Shown here: positions 47,715 to 59,160 of the stretch, piece by piece | Position numbering within the stretch: the first letter of the stretch is position 1 | Layout: each line of letters opens with the position of its first letter | NCBI RefSeq assembly: GCF_019112545.1 | Contig: NW_025064884.1 | Coordinates: forward strand, 1,073,454-1,137,453 | Direction: 5' to 3' | Length of the DNA: 64,000 nucleotides | DNA from: Guyanagaster necrorhizus | Lineage: Eukaryota > Basidiomycota > Agaricomycetes > Agaricales > Physalacriaceae | Position numbers and translations under genes: made by a program | The notes under the pieces: model-generated | The model's database searches: none | Told to the model about the DNA's origin: nothing | Seen by the model: the letters and a program-made list of their open reading frames with translations, nothing else

Positions 47715-49220
47715 ATGGACATCCTATCCACCACCCGCGAAATCATCGACCAAGTCAACCTCATCATCGAAAAATGCATCGAATACCGAGAGGCTGACAG
47801 TGTCATCAAGGCAACCAGGATGCGCCTAGACGGTGTGCAGGTTCGGGTAGAGCTCTTCCAGGAGTTTTTGAAGCTGTCTGAATCGACACTTCTTCTACGA
47901 AGGAAGCAGATTCTTCAGCACTCACTCGGAAATGTGTCGGATTTGTTGCATGAGTTGATGAGCAGGCTGCCCCCTTCACCCAAGGTGTCCACCAAGCTTG
48001 CTTGGGTCGGCTGGGGCAAGCGGCGTGTCGAGGGTCTATTGGAGGAACTGAAGACGTGGGATGGCGAGGTGCAGGGAATCATATTCGCTCTGGATGTTGT
48101 CTCCAAGATCAGAGACGACGACAAGCTCTACAAGCGGCTCTTCGACACCGGAGAGCGGACCCTGACAACAGCATGGACGCTTAGCAAGCGAATCTTCTCA
48201 TCGGACAAAAGTATACTTTCCCTTGCTTACCCGCTATCATCGATCTTCATTCAAGGAGCCTTCTCCTTCTCCGACCCCCGCTTCATCGCCATCTTCAATT
48301 CTCGTCCGGCCTATGTCGAATCCCACTACATCGAACACGACGGCAAGGAGGAAGTCCAGAAAAGATCTCTTGCACAAATGGCCGCTGTGTTCCACTCCCC
48401 CGAAATAACTTTGATGCACCTGCTTTCATGTGTGGGTCTCGCAGAGGACTACGACTTTGACCGATGTTTCCTCGTCTACGAGCTCCCACCGACCTTCACC
48501 ATGCACCCCTACAATCCCACCCTTGCCTACATCCTCGATAATCAGACCCGCATATCCCTCGACGACCGGTTCCGCATCGCCGTCGAGCTCGCCACCGCCG
48601 TTTTCGAGATCCACGCCGCCGGATGGGTGCATAAGTGCATCAGGAGTGACAACATTCTCATCGATGTCGACGATCAACAAGGGCCCAAGGTGGACGCCAA
48701 GGTCGGGGCTGCGTATCTCGTCGGGTTCGAAGCTGCTCGACCACAGATTGCTGGCTCTGATCGATGTCCGGAGATGGATCCGATTAAGAGAAAGTATCAT
48801 CATCCTGAGAGACAGGGTGGCAGGGATACGCTGGTACAAAAGTTTGACATCCGACATGATATGTATAGTCTCGGAGCCGTACTCATAGAGCTGGGATACC
48901 GCAAGACGCTACGGAATATCTTTGGGCCATCCTCATCTGAAGGTGGGGGAGATATTCAGAAGGACCATGAGCGCCTGGTGGGGTATGCAAAGCGGCTGGG
49001 AGATAAGATGAGCGTCAAGTATGCGACTGCCGTCTTGACGTGTTTGGTAAATGGTACCAAGCCTGGAAAGACTACAGACAATTTGCGTGAAGAGTTCTAT
49101 GATGGAGTTTTGAGGCCATTGAAGGAGATACAGGACGGATTTAGGGTATGTCGGTCTTTCGTCCTTCGGCTTCAGGTCCTTTAACAACTTTTGTAGGGTC
49201 GACCAGATATAGCTGTCTGA
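47715..49220 (+). CDS. HeLo-like helical domain fused to a pseudokinase
   Basis: Two exons, 47715-49145 and 49197-49220, giving 484 aa. Residues 1-150 are all-helical and amphipathic (MDILSTTREIIDQVNLIIEK, VQVRVELFQEFLKLSEST, VEGLLEELKTWDGEVQGIIF), with the layout of fungal HeLo / prion-inhibition N-domains: a helix bundle with a membrane-active N-terminus in characterised members. Residues about 180-470 form a kinase-like fold (CFLVYELPP hinge, FRIAVELATAVFEIHAAGWV, then HKCIRSDNIL and DMYSLGAVLIELG), but the HRD motif is HKC (306-308), the DFG position reads VGFE (336-339) and no VAIK lysine is evident, so it should be catalytically dead. The layout resembles animal MLKL and fungal HeLo-kinase-like cell-death proteins. 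Direct function is unproven. Confidence 0.8.
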
Positions 49221-49435
49221 TATTGATGTGGATTATTTTATCTGGAATAGACGATCTTGCAAATGGTCTTAGCGGTGCGAAGATAAGCACCGGGCCTGTT
49301 TCTACAGTGTCCCTGCCAGTGTTTCGATGTTCCCAGGTCACCGGCAATTCTCACGACCGGCCGCGGCTTTGATTGACATTTGCAATACTTCTCAAAGATA
49401 TGTAAGAAGTCGCCTATCATTCCCGCCTCCCCACC

Positions 49436-51425
49436 ATGTCATCTGTCCCCAACAAACATCTACACGACGAACTCGCTGCTAACACCGCCAGGGTTACAGC
49501 AACAACCAAGTTTGGAAGCGTCACTGGCGGAAGAGCAAGCAATGGAGCTGCTGTATGGCTAGGTATGTTCAAATCTATCGAAAGCTACCGCTAAGCAGCT
49601 CCTCTATAGAAGTGCCTTTCGCCTTGCTTCCTACCCGGTTTGCCGATCCGGTCCCCTTACCCGACGGATGGAAATACGAGGAAGGAAAGGAATACTTGAC
49701 GGAGTCGAAATGTGAAGCGCACGCCCGTTCCTCGTCTAATGAGACTGACTTGGTCGAGTAGTTGCTGCGCAACCCATAAACAACGGACAGCGAGGAGGTA
49801 AGTGTCAGCACTGATGACCATATACTGATGATTGAATGACGCAGATACTCCGCAGGAGGACGTAGTGGGCTTCGGGAATCCCACGGAAGACCCGTACGTA
49901 TCTACAACACTGAGTGTTTTATCTTTCTTACTATTTTCAAGTCTCTTCGTGACCATCGTAGCACCTCCCTCTTTTCCTGCAAAACGCGGCTTCCCAGTCA
50001 AAATTTATGTCCACGGAGGGTGCGTCTGGCTTCATCCGCCGAGGTCTTCTCCTTCTCACGATCCTCAGATTTCTACAATTTGGCTCCCCACATGGCTTGA
50101 AAAATCAAAACCAGTTCATCTCTGCTGAACGCTCCGAGGTCTGGGTCAACATGGGTTATCGAGTTTCTGCGTTTGGATTCCTAGCGTGTGAAGCTCCTGG
50201 TATTGACCTGAAGGGGAATTATGGCTTCAAAGACCAGTGGCTAGCGATCCAGTGGGTCAAAGACAATATCGAGGCGTTTGGAGGTAAAGTTGCATTCGTA
50301 CGCATTTGTGTATTAAAGCTCAATGAATGAATATCAGGTGACCCAAACGACATTCAGATTTCAGGTCTTTCTGCGGGAGCACATTCTGTGCATCAAATCC
50401 TTCATTATGCTTCCCATCTTCCCAAAGGAGTCGATGCGCCGTTCCATTCCGCTATCATTCAGTCCAACGGCATCATGTATGGGCTCGTCTTCTGCATAAC
50501 TTCTGAACGATTGACATCATGAATATAGTACTACCCCCAAGACCCCAGCTCAATTACGGCCCCAATTTGACGCGCTGTGTCGTGCATTAGGTCTCGACCC
50601 TAAAGACCCCGACATCTTGACAACCCTCCGTGACCCATCCAAGGTCTCCACTGAGCAGATATGCCATGTCATCGAAACAGACACTGTCGGCGTGGAATTT
50701 GGCACATTCCGTGGATGTGTCGATAATGACTGGATGCTCTCGACGCCTGACACGATGGAATGGCAGCGTTCCGGCGGATTTGCCGCCGCGTTGAAGGAGA
50801 AGGGTGTCAAATGTGTCGTTGTTGGAGAAACGAGCGAGGAGTGGTATCTCTACTCGATCGCACATCCTGTGAAGACTTTGGTTGACGTCCAGAAGAATCT
50901 CGAGCGATATTACGACACCAAGATGGTGGAAGATATGTTGCGCATGTATCCTCCTCCCCGGAAGGAGCAGGAGGTACAGAAGTATTATGGAGAAATCTTC
51001 AGTGACTGGCAGGTTTATTTGCCTGTGAGGATTCTGGCGAGAGATTTGCTGAACTCTGGGTATCCTGTGCTGAGGTACCAAGTACTGTGGGTACCAGAGC
51101 AGTGCAAGAATAAGGGTGTGTCTTGCTGCGATCATTCGTCCGCATCGCTAATCTCTTTCTCACAGGTTATGTCACGCATGGTGTTGACAGGGTATATTGG
51201 GCGTTTCGCCTACCGATGCTGTACGGAGAAGAGGATGTTATGATCGCTCGGAAATGGCTAGATACCATATTTGGAGAGATCAATACGCTGCAGCAGGAAG
51301 GGAAGAGTACACACGGACCCAGGGAAGTGTTGGCTCTGAAAGACGATAAGACGATAGGATGGATTGAGGACGCAGTCTGGGAAGAGAAGATGCGACTGCG
51401 GGAAATTTTGTCTGAAAGTTCGTAA
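49436..51425 (+). CDS. type-B carboxylesterase/lipase-like alpha/beta hydrolase
   Basis: Multi-exon gene. Start MSSVPNKHLHDELAANTARV at 49436; TTKFGSVTGGRASNGAAVWL; EVPFALLPTRFADPVPLPDG; QEDVVGFGNPTEDP; FVTIVAPPSFPAKRGFPVKI then YVHGG (oxyanion region); WVNMGYRVSAFGFLACEAPG; NYGFKDQWLAIQWVKDNIEA; DPNDIQISGLSAGAHSVHQI with the nucleophile Ser at about 50369-50371; and GYVTHGVDRVYWAF, whose His is the probable catalytic base. The acid residue probably lies in the GETSEEWYLYS segment. It ends REILSESS at 51425. There is no signal peptide, so a cytosolic esterase is likely. It lacks the long C-terminus of secreted cholinesterase-like members. Substrate unknown. Confidence 0.87.
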
Positions 51426-51776
51426 CGACCATCACTATCCATCACAGCTGTACACCAGAATGTTGTTTTAATCACTTGCTTTCGACGCCGGTGGATAAGG
51501 AAACCTGTGGGCCGAGTTTCAGAATGGGAAGGCTGAAGGCTCGATTCCTTCTCAGCCACTCAACTCTGCCCACGCAAGTGCCCAGGGCAAGACACATACA
51601 ACGAGCCCGACATCCGTCGGAAAAGGGTGATGAAGCCCCTCGATACCCTATACTTTGATATATCTGGACGGCTAACTCTCACCCTGACCGAGAGATACAA
51701 GAGGCGCCCTAGATCAGGGTGTCAAGAATATATTTTCGCCAACGGAATCGTGCCTGCAACATGCATACAGTCACCT

Positions 51777-52139
51777 TCATGCGGCGTCTTCCTCGGTCTC
51801 CTGCACCAAAGTCTTCGACATCCATTCCGCTCTATCAAACGTCTTTTCGACAGCATCATGAATTTTGAGATGCTTGCTTGACACAGCACAGGTATTGGCA
51901 TCTTGCCCGGAATCCAAGGGTGGCTCGCCGTTCTGATTCGAGGAAAGACCGTCGTTACCGAGAAAATCACTGGTATCCCCATCATCAAGCTCAGTGAAGA
52001 TACGTATTGGTATGTGCCCTACGCGCTCTCCGTCTCTGAATTTGTGCTTGACATCTCGGACTGCGTCAAGATGTCGTTTACTCGGGATGAGAGAAGTTGG
52101 TGGATGGTCCGCTAGTCTCCATAACTGAAGGTGCTCCAA
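51777..52139 (-). CDS. small acidic frame, possible exon, unknown
   Basis: Frame of 120 codons, starting MEHLQLWRLADHPPTSLIPS, then DVKHKFRDGERVGHIPIRIF, TELDDGDTSDFLGNDGLSSN and AEWMSKTLVQETEEDAA. Composition is protein-like, and an AG acceptor just before LWRLADHPP suggests it could be the last exon of the decayed gene at 52240-53200. The opposite strand also reads without stops (IGILPGIQGWLAVLIRGKT), so the strand is not certain. No family is recognised. Confidence 0.3.
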   Translation of the reverse strand: MEHLQLWRLADHPPTSLIPSKRHLDAVRDVKHKFRDGERVGHIPIRIFTELDDGDTSDFLGNDGLSSNQNGEPPLDSGQDANTCAVSSKHLKIHDAVEKTFDRAEWMSKTLVQETEEDAA

Positions 52140-52239
52140 ACGTTGCGAGAACTTTTGCTTTGCCTGAGATGTTCACGTAAGGTATCGAAAATGTAGTGGC
52201 GGATATTGCATAAGAAAGCAAGGAGGCATAGGAAAACTA

Positions 52240-53200
52240 GGGCATCAACCGGCTGATACATTCGGGTATGCCGGTGAATATAATAATGAGGATGAGTTTC
52301 ACTTTCCTATAGTCGAGACTAAATACTAGATAGCATACCCATATACGTGACAGCTCCGGACGAGACCGTAATACCGAACACGGCTGCTTGAATGTCGAGA
52401 ATATAAAGCAGAGCCTGAGCTGTTGATAGATCGATGACGAGCTGGTTCTTGTTTGAGTTCCTCCATTTCTACCGCGAGGGCAAGAACCGACTGATACACT
52501 GTGGCCGTTCTCCTCCCATAGCGCGCAAATGTTCTCCGGTTCCGACTGGTGAGCCCGACGGGTGAGCCTTCGAAGAACAGAGTAGGGCAACCACTGTATC
52601 AGCTTGTGTGTAAGGCGGGGGATGTTGATTCTGCTCAAGATCCGGAGAATGGTGTTGGACGACGTATAATTAACATCTCATCCTGTAGGACATGTTAAAG
52701 GCTGCTGCAAGGGAAAATGCTTGTGAAGTACCTCGGCTGAAGGCTCTTCCGGTCGGGGGTCGTCGCGAAAGTTCTGGATCATCAGTTGCCGAGCCTTTTT
52801 ATCTTAGCATACGCATTGTCCAGGACAAGCCACTTTGCCTCTACATAGTCAACATCCATACCTTCAAGGATGAGGCTGTTGAACCATGCTTTCGTCCAGA
52901 AGACCTTGTGAAAGAAAGCGCCAGCGTAAGATGGGGTGTTTGATGTGTGCTCTGGCAAGCTAGAGGGAATATTACAAACAGTCGCACAGTTCGACATTGA
53001 CCTATCCTTTGCCAGCACCTAGGCAATGGCGTGTCGGTAACTTGGTTGTATACATCCAATACAAAGCTTGATATATGCGCTTCCCACGCAAAGGCGGTCT
53101 TAGTGAAGGAAATATTTGCGGCCATCATCCATTCGTAGAAACATTTGCTCCCGATGAACCTGCAAGTGCATTGTCAGAGGAGGAGATAAATCTTTTGATA
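52240..53200 (-). pseudogene. decayed gene of unrecognised family
   Basis: Coding-like minus-strand blocks in successive but conflicting frames: KCFYEWMMAANISFTKTAFA and SSFVLDVYNQVTD (about 53140-53040); AFFHKVFWTKAWFNSLILEG then MDVDYVEAKWLVLDNAYAKI (about 52930-52810); a shift at the A5 run (52796-52800, T5 on plus); KARQLMIQNFRDDPRPEEPS (about 52795-52735); VYQSVLALAVEMEELKQEP (about 52500); a second shift; KNQLVIDLSTAQALLYILDI (about 52440) and GITVSSGAVTYM (about 52350). The blocks read as one ancestral protein, but at least two frameshifts break it. No domain is recognised. Confidence 0.45.
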
Positions 53201-54546
53201 TATCCTACTCACTGGGATGCACACCAGGAAGATGAACATTTTCGACAAAACTTGAATTTGAGCACAATTGTTACGTTTTGGGAGCATCGTTTGGAGATCA
53301 ACGAATTTTGGGGGAATCTAAATCCCATGCCAGAGATACATTTCGGGAGCACACAGATTTTATGTAAAATCTGTGCCGAGATCTACCTCTGAAAATGTCA
53401 TCTTGTTGCACAGATTCTGGTTGATCTCAAATTCTCATCTTTCCGGCATGATGGAGACAAGAATTCTCGAGCAGAAGGTCCATGCTGAAGGGAATAGTCG
53501 CAGACATTGAAAGGTGGTAGTTGGGTGGTTGATGGGAGCAGTCAACGTTCCCACGGTTGGTGCTGGTTCATGCTATTGGGCTGACAAAATCTCCATACTC
53601 AGATATTTATTTGGTAAACTTTTTCGGACTTGGACCCAGGTACTGTCCTTAATTCAGGGCAAGGATCTCGAATACAAAAAAAAAACCACTCATAATCAGC
53701 AAAGGAATGATCTTGAATCTCGAATTTCCTTTCCCCTCTTCCGCGTTCCCAACAATAGTAGCATCATCGCCAACATTCTCCTCCTAGCTTTTCATCACAG
53801 TATTGACTTTCTAAGACCCGGTTTTCCAGCCTTGACCGTCCTCTTTCCAGCGTCCTCGGCAACCACGGGACCAGGAGAATTATCCCAACAAAAATTACGG
53901 GGATCTCCAACAGGCGTCGGTCGGGTAGTGCTTTTCAGCAGTTGCACAGCACATACTTGGGTGGTGATTCTCTGCCGTCTGCTGTCACGGTACCGGTGCA
54001 AGCGCAGCACATTGATGGCGATTTGACGCCCTCCCGTGCCTCATGTTATGAGGAACGTTTGTATTATCCCATGCCAAGCAATGAGAGGCGGCGAAGTAGT
54101 TGCTATACCGTTTCCCGGGGAACCGATCATGATTTACAACAGTCAGAACCAAGAAGTTACGAAGCCGAGAACACTGGTACTTAGTACTCAAGGTGTCAGC
54201 TTGACTATCTATATAGGCTTCGAAATGTCAGCTGAACCGAACGAACCTTATATCCTGATTGAAATTCGGAAGCGCCCAAAACCTCTTGCAAATCCTAAAC
54301 ATAGGTTCGTAACCTCGAGGCCACTGCCTACGCGTCATTGATCCGCTTGATGATAGTTATATTGAATGTAAAAAAAAAAAGGCAAAGTACAGTAGAATAG
54401 ATATACATACAATTGAAAAGACAAAATAAGATGCAATGTGTATACTACATGTCCCTGAGATGATGAAGATACGGACTAACGGGAAACAAACCTTTCAATA
54501 AAAATACACACCATTTCATTGTGTTAACATACATTCCGTCCGCCAT
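53201..54546. other. gene-poor stretch
   Basis: No supported gene. A plus frame at 54036-54341 has a coherent hydrophobic middle (TLVLSTQGVSLTIYIGFEM) but no recognisable family or flanking exons. An A9 run lies at about 53679-53687 and an A10 run at about 54371-54380. Confidence 0.3.
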
Positions 54547-56560
54547 TCAGATAGCCTGGCCAATCATGACACCCGAGGCCTCCGTCCATTGATTCCACAT
54601 GACCTCTCGTGTCCGTTCGTTCGACATCAGCGTCGCGAAACGGACGACCTCCCATGCATCGTAGAAGTTGCTCGCCAGTCCAAAGCTTATCCTTACGACT
54701 CCAAGCTCCCGCCCAACGAGATGCTCAAAATCCTTCAGAGTTACTCCGCTGTATAGCTGTTTCATATCGTCTTGGATTTCGAGGATAGCGGCCGCCCCGC
54801 CCGGATTACACATACACCCAGTACGAAGAGATATATTGTGCTGAGAAGCAGCATGTTCGATGAATGAGTTGGGAAGCATATCACCCGACGGCTATGGAGG
54901 CTAATGGGTCAAGGGATCAAACTGGTGGACTAGCGTGAAACTCACAGATAAGAAAATCAAAGAAATAATTGAGCCAGTGTCCGCTTGCTCGCCTACTGAG
55001 CGAAGCCGTTTTGAAGGTGTCCGTGAAAGAATACGGACAACGGGTGTCCCAATTGTGTCGTGACGCAGTCGTGTAAGTGAGGAAACAACATAGTGTAGGA
55101 GCGTGGTAAGTCGTAGAGGAAGAAAAGGAAGGCAAGCTGAAAGAAATCGTAGGCCATCTGTTATCGCAGGTAATGTTAGATAGTTAATGGTTCCATCCTG
55201 AAATTGGAGATCTTTAGTCGTCATAAATGGTGAACAACGGTGACCGCACGAACCTCAAATTGTTCATGAAGGCTATGCGATCTGGTGACAATACTTCCAG
55301 GCACCTGAACGACGTCGACGGTTCCACCAGCAAACCAAGGGCGTTTCAGCTGTGCCAGGAACGACTTTTTGACAACAAGAGCTCCGACACCTGTTGGGAA
55401 GCCAAACATTTTGTAAAAGGAAATTGCCATCGCGTCAACGGGCGTGTCCTTGAGGGACACCAGCGATGTCGGCGCCAGAGCGGCGGCGTCAAGGATCGTA
55501 TTATATCCTAATGAGGATGCATATTCAATAAGAGAAAGGGAGGTTTTAGAATTTGTAATGTTTGATTGTCCGGTTAGTGCGAATAAACACGGCAAAAGAT
55601 CTTTAAATCGAGGGCGATTACGGAGGAGGGTGTTCTGTGGGATTTAGCGTCAGATATAAGATGTAAAATAGCGTATACACCGAGATTCTACCTTTGCTAG
55701 AACCGGATCTATACCACCATGAGGTGGAGAAGGGATGTAGCAAACCCTAGAGCCGCGTACAGTTGCAAATTCCCGGATGCCATGAACACTATTATGGGAA
55801 TCTGCCGAAAGAACGTAGGTACTGCCTCCAGAAAATGGGAACGACTCCCCCACGAGTTTGAGGGCACCGGTAGCATTGGTTGTAAAGACAACGGTGTACT
55901 CGGGAGGCGCTTGAAAGAATGAAAGCACCGCTGCTCTGGCTTCGTCTGCACATTTTAGGGATAGCTTGGAGCTGTAAATAATAAATTGGACAACGTAAGG
56001 GACAATCTAGGGCAGAGACGGACCTATTGCTGACTGAATGGGTATTTCCGAGGACACTGCGATGCAAAAAATCGGTATGGACGCGTATGAGGCTCTCAGG
56101 ATAGAGGGCGCCGCCCATGTAGTCAACAAATGTCTCTCCGGACGTCTCGAGACGCGTGAAGTCGGTACGACGGAGGGTATCGAGTATCCAGGTGAGCCGA
56201 TACTCTGCTGACAAATGGGGAATATGAAACAAAAGCAAAAGGGGTGGACGTACCCGGAAATTCTCGTAGAAAGTCATTGTACGCCATGGCAGCATCATCG
56301 GATATAATCTCTTTCGGAGAAAGATAAGAGAGACGCCTATATGCATAGGTGCCGTCAGCTGGCCGTCGCTTGTTTTCATTGTCGCGATATTGGGATTTCT
56401 CGTTTACGAGGAGGAATTCTGAGGTTCCCTTGGAAGGCATGGAGGCAAGGGTGGAAGAACTTGCTGTCGCGCAGACGAGCTGGGAGAATACGGTAGACTG
56501 TTTCCGGCGTACCGAACGGGGGATAGGCTGAGACTGGGAATGGCCCATGCTAGTTGTCAC
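54547..56560 (-). CDS. molybdenum cofactor sulfurase-like PLP enzyme
   Basis: Multi-exon class-V aminotransferase-fold enzyme related to the NifS-like domain of MoCo sulfurase, which transfers sulfur from cysteine to the molybdenum cofactor of xanthine dehydrogenase-type enzymes. Start Met at 56560 (or 56548). Visible: ETFVDYMGGALYPESLIRVH; GNTHSV; VVFTTNATGALKLVGESFPF; LSADSHNSVHGIREFA; LIEYASSLGYNTILDAAALA; and AMAISFYKMFGFPTGVGALV, whose Lys in FYKMFG is the expected PLP-binding residue. Near the end, NISLRTGCMCNPGGAAAIL carries the conserved Cys pair. The stop is at 54547-54549 after MIGQAI. There is no MOSC C-terminal domain, so it is either a stand-alone sulfurase-like protein or one of the shorter fungal relatives. 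Confidence 0.87.
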
Positions 56561-56602
56561 TAGTTGTCAGAGCCGGTGGTGGTTGGAGAAAAGGGAGGAA
56601 GG

Positions 56603-56610
56603 CACTTTAT
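56603..56610 (-). promoter_or_regulatory. TATA-like element (ATATAAAG)
   Basis: ATATAAAG on the minus strand about 45 bp upstream of the ATG at 56560. A usual core-promoter spacing for this contig. Confidence 0.45.
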
Positions 56611-57020
56611 ATGCAGGTTCGGCGGTATCCGACGGTATACGGCTGGATCTGATACATCTGGTAGATGGCAGTGAGCGTTCCGCCAACGTTAAGTAACGGG
56701 AATTTGTAGGAAACAAGAAAGAAAAGAGAAGGCAGCTCAGCGAAGTGATCGCCCTGTCAAACAAGATGAAACAAGCACCCAACGCCGTTCGACGCGTCCG
56801 CCGCCAGATATCGCTGCAATATCTTCAGTCTGTTTGGATCAAAGCCCCTCGAGGCACCAACTGTTCTTCCCTGCATTCCATTTAATCTATTGCCGGTCAG
56901 CCTGGTCTCGAACGAACGTGAGCTAGCGCGTTCATTATGCTCGATCAGACCTGTCGGAGCCGTGTCACGGACGTACGGATATCAACTGCCATTTTCAGCG
57001 CGTCCACGTTGTGATGGACA

Positions 57021-57050
57021 ATCCCTTCCCCTTCCCCTTTCCCTTCCCCT
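57021..57050 (+). repeat. polypyrimidine CCCTT/CCCCTT tract
   Basis: About five near-identical CCCTTCC units in tandem, purely pyrimidine on the plus strand. A simple repeat with no coding context. Confidence 0.75.
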
Positions 57051-58050
57051 AGGAAAAAACAGACAAGAAGCACCGATACTCCGATAGATCCTGTCGCCCT
57101 GCCTTCTTCCTTGCGCAGACCGAGGACGCGAGAACCCTCCTCTTTTAGCATCCAGCCGCTCCCGAGGCCAGAGTCTGCATTGACAGCCGAAACGCAGGCA
57201 CGAATAGCCCAATCCGCACTATGTGAGGACTGAGATAGTCAGTCTATGTGTGGTCGGTCCATCAAGACAATTCGAATGTGGTCAAACTTGATAAGTGAGA
57301 TATGTGTCATCATCAAAACAAACAGTATCCTCGAGTAGCCCTGAGATGTCCAGAGCCAAGCACGAGACCATTCCGGCTAAAAGCATACTGGGAGTCGAAA
57401 CCACAAGGGGCTAGAATTTTTGATAGCACAGTCAATACCAGCTATACCATTACTTTCTCCGATGGTCCAGGTTTCTGGCCAGTAACGGACTCTTCTGTTA
57501 CAAACCAAGATACAACACTGCAATTAGACTTTTCCCCGATGTACAACTTCTGAGCAACAAGATACAGTTTTGGCATCTATTGAAACTTGAATGAACCGGC
57601 ACTTTCAAGATGAACCTATTCAGAGGACAGGCCCGGCGAGCTGTAGCACCTACCTACCGAGTCACGGATATAGCCTCAATGGCTCTCTGAGCTTATCCGA
57701 TGATCACCGTAATTCATTTGGTCCCAACGAGCCCAAGGCATAAAAGGCTAGTTTCAGAGCATATCCCCGTACAAGACCTCTAGCGCCCAAGAAGCGCAAT
57801 CGTTGTTGGTGAACAAAAAACTGCGCTATCCATAGGCATTAACGGGGAAAGATACGAAGCCAGGTAGTTAAAGCCGGTGTATGGGGAGAATTAGGCTCGG
57901 CGTTTGCCACAGTTCTGCCTTCAAGGCCGTTACAGCGGGGCCCTAACACGAACAAAGCATTCCGGTTCGACGGTCCGACCAAAATGACTCCAATACAAAG
58001 TCACCAATTGAGTGCAATCTTGAGCGAGCACCACAGCCTTTAAAGCACGT

Positions 58051-59160
58051 CAGCACTCATTCATTTATCCACCAGAAACTTTGGATGCATCTATCCTTTC
58101 CTTGCCGCCTTTCATTCAAGTCCAGGGTGTGATAAACATCCGGATGGTTGGAGGATACAAAACCGCGATGCCTTCGACCATAGTTGAACCTGGAATTGTA
58201 TTCAGATCCGGAGAACTATCAGGCGTAACGGAGAATGGTAGAGAAAAAAAACTTCATCTCACATGGCATCGGCCGCATCTTCGATTTTCACTCCGATACT
58301 GAGGTATCGTCCTACAATACTGCTACTCTTGAATCGAGGGAGTCACAACTGTCCGTGCAGTAATAAGTGAGCCGAATGTCTTTGATCCTGCGAGCCTTAC
58401 TCTGCGGTGAGCCTCCGGCTTCGTATTTTGGCCGTTCAATGCCACAGATTCGGACCGAAAGACCACAAGCCTTCGACAAGGATGAAATTCAAGTGCGTTT
58501 ACAGCGGCTGGCTTATAGATTTGTCTTTTCAATTCGTGCAGACATTTTTAGAAGTATACGAAGAGATCTTGACCTTTGCCGGTCTGGCCTTTAATGCGAT
58601 CTTGCGACATTTATTCGACAACCCGGAGGAACCGGTTCTGGTGCATTGTACAGGTTCGGGATGTCTGCGGTTATCGCTTAGTGATGCATCTGACCAGGGA
58701 ACGTGTAACTGGGAAAGATTGAACGGGGCTGGTATGTGCGGTGCTTTTGATGGTCAGTACATACTTAGTCTAGTTCTCAGCTTGTGGTTACTGACCGTAT
58801 GGTTCGTATGTGTTACGGCAGATACTTGGAGTTGATGATCAAGATATCGTAAACTATTATGCTCTCGCGACGCATGGTCTCGAGCCTGCTATTCCGTTGT
58901 TTACCGCGCGACTTCAGAAGAACCCCAACCTTCTGTAGCAATTTTGAAGGCGCGGTCAAAACGTGTAATTCGAAGTCCATATATTTGCGTTTCGATCTCT
59001 TGATTATTTCTGCCTATAGGCCAGAGACAATGGCATGGTCGCAATGCTACAGATGATACGGGAGAAGTTTGGTGGTGCGGAAGGATATGTCAAGAAATAT
59101 AACAGTATAGATGACGAGGATATTGAGATGTTGCGTAGAAGACTTCTTGTCGCTGTGTAA
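58051..59160 (+). pseudogene. decayed Siw14/Y_phosphatase3-type phosphatase
   Basis: Family-like blocks in order: LPPFIQVQGVINIRMVGGYK then EPGIVFRSGELSGVTENG (58100-58240), with no ATG in front; a frameshift at an A8 run (58244-58251); GIGRIFDFHSDTE; another shift near 58336; GVTTVRAVISEPNVFDPASL; YEEILTFAGLAFNAILRHLF; EEPVLVHCT, the P-loop start. After the next intron the loop resumes GKD-TGA-TGLVCAVLLM: the codon for the catalytic Arg is TGA (58720-58722) and the expected acceptor reads TAA instead of TAG (58706-58708). Downstream GVDDQDIVNYYALATHGLEP and EKFGGAEGYVKKYNSIDDED complete the C-terminus. The ancestral enzyme would have been a dual-specificity or inositol-pyrophosphate phosphatase. 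Confidence 0.82.

Larger units (their letters stand above)
56561..58050. other. intergenic with polypyrimidine tract
   Basis: No supported gene. It includes a C4T2-type polypyrimidine repeat at 57021-57050. A plus frame at 57302-57553 (ending LQLDFSPMYNF) is short and unassigned. Confidence 0.35.

Noticed and set aside
48430..48888. 152-codon plus frame overlapping the HeLo-pseudokinase
   Set aside because: Low-complexity Ser/Pro/Thr shadow of the intact kinase-like frame.
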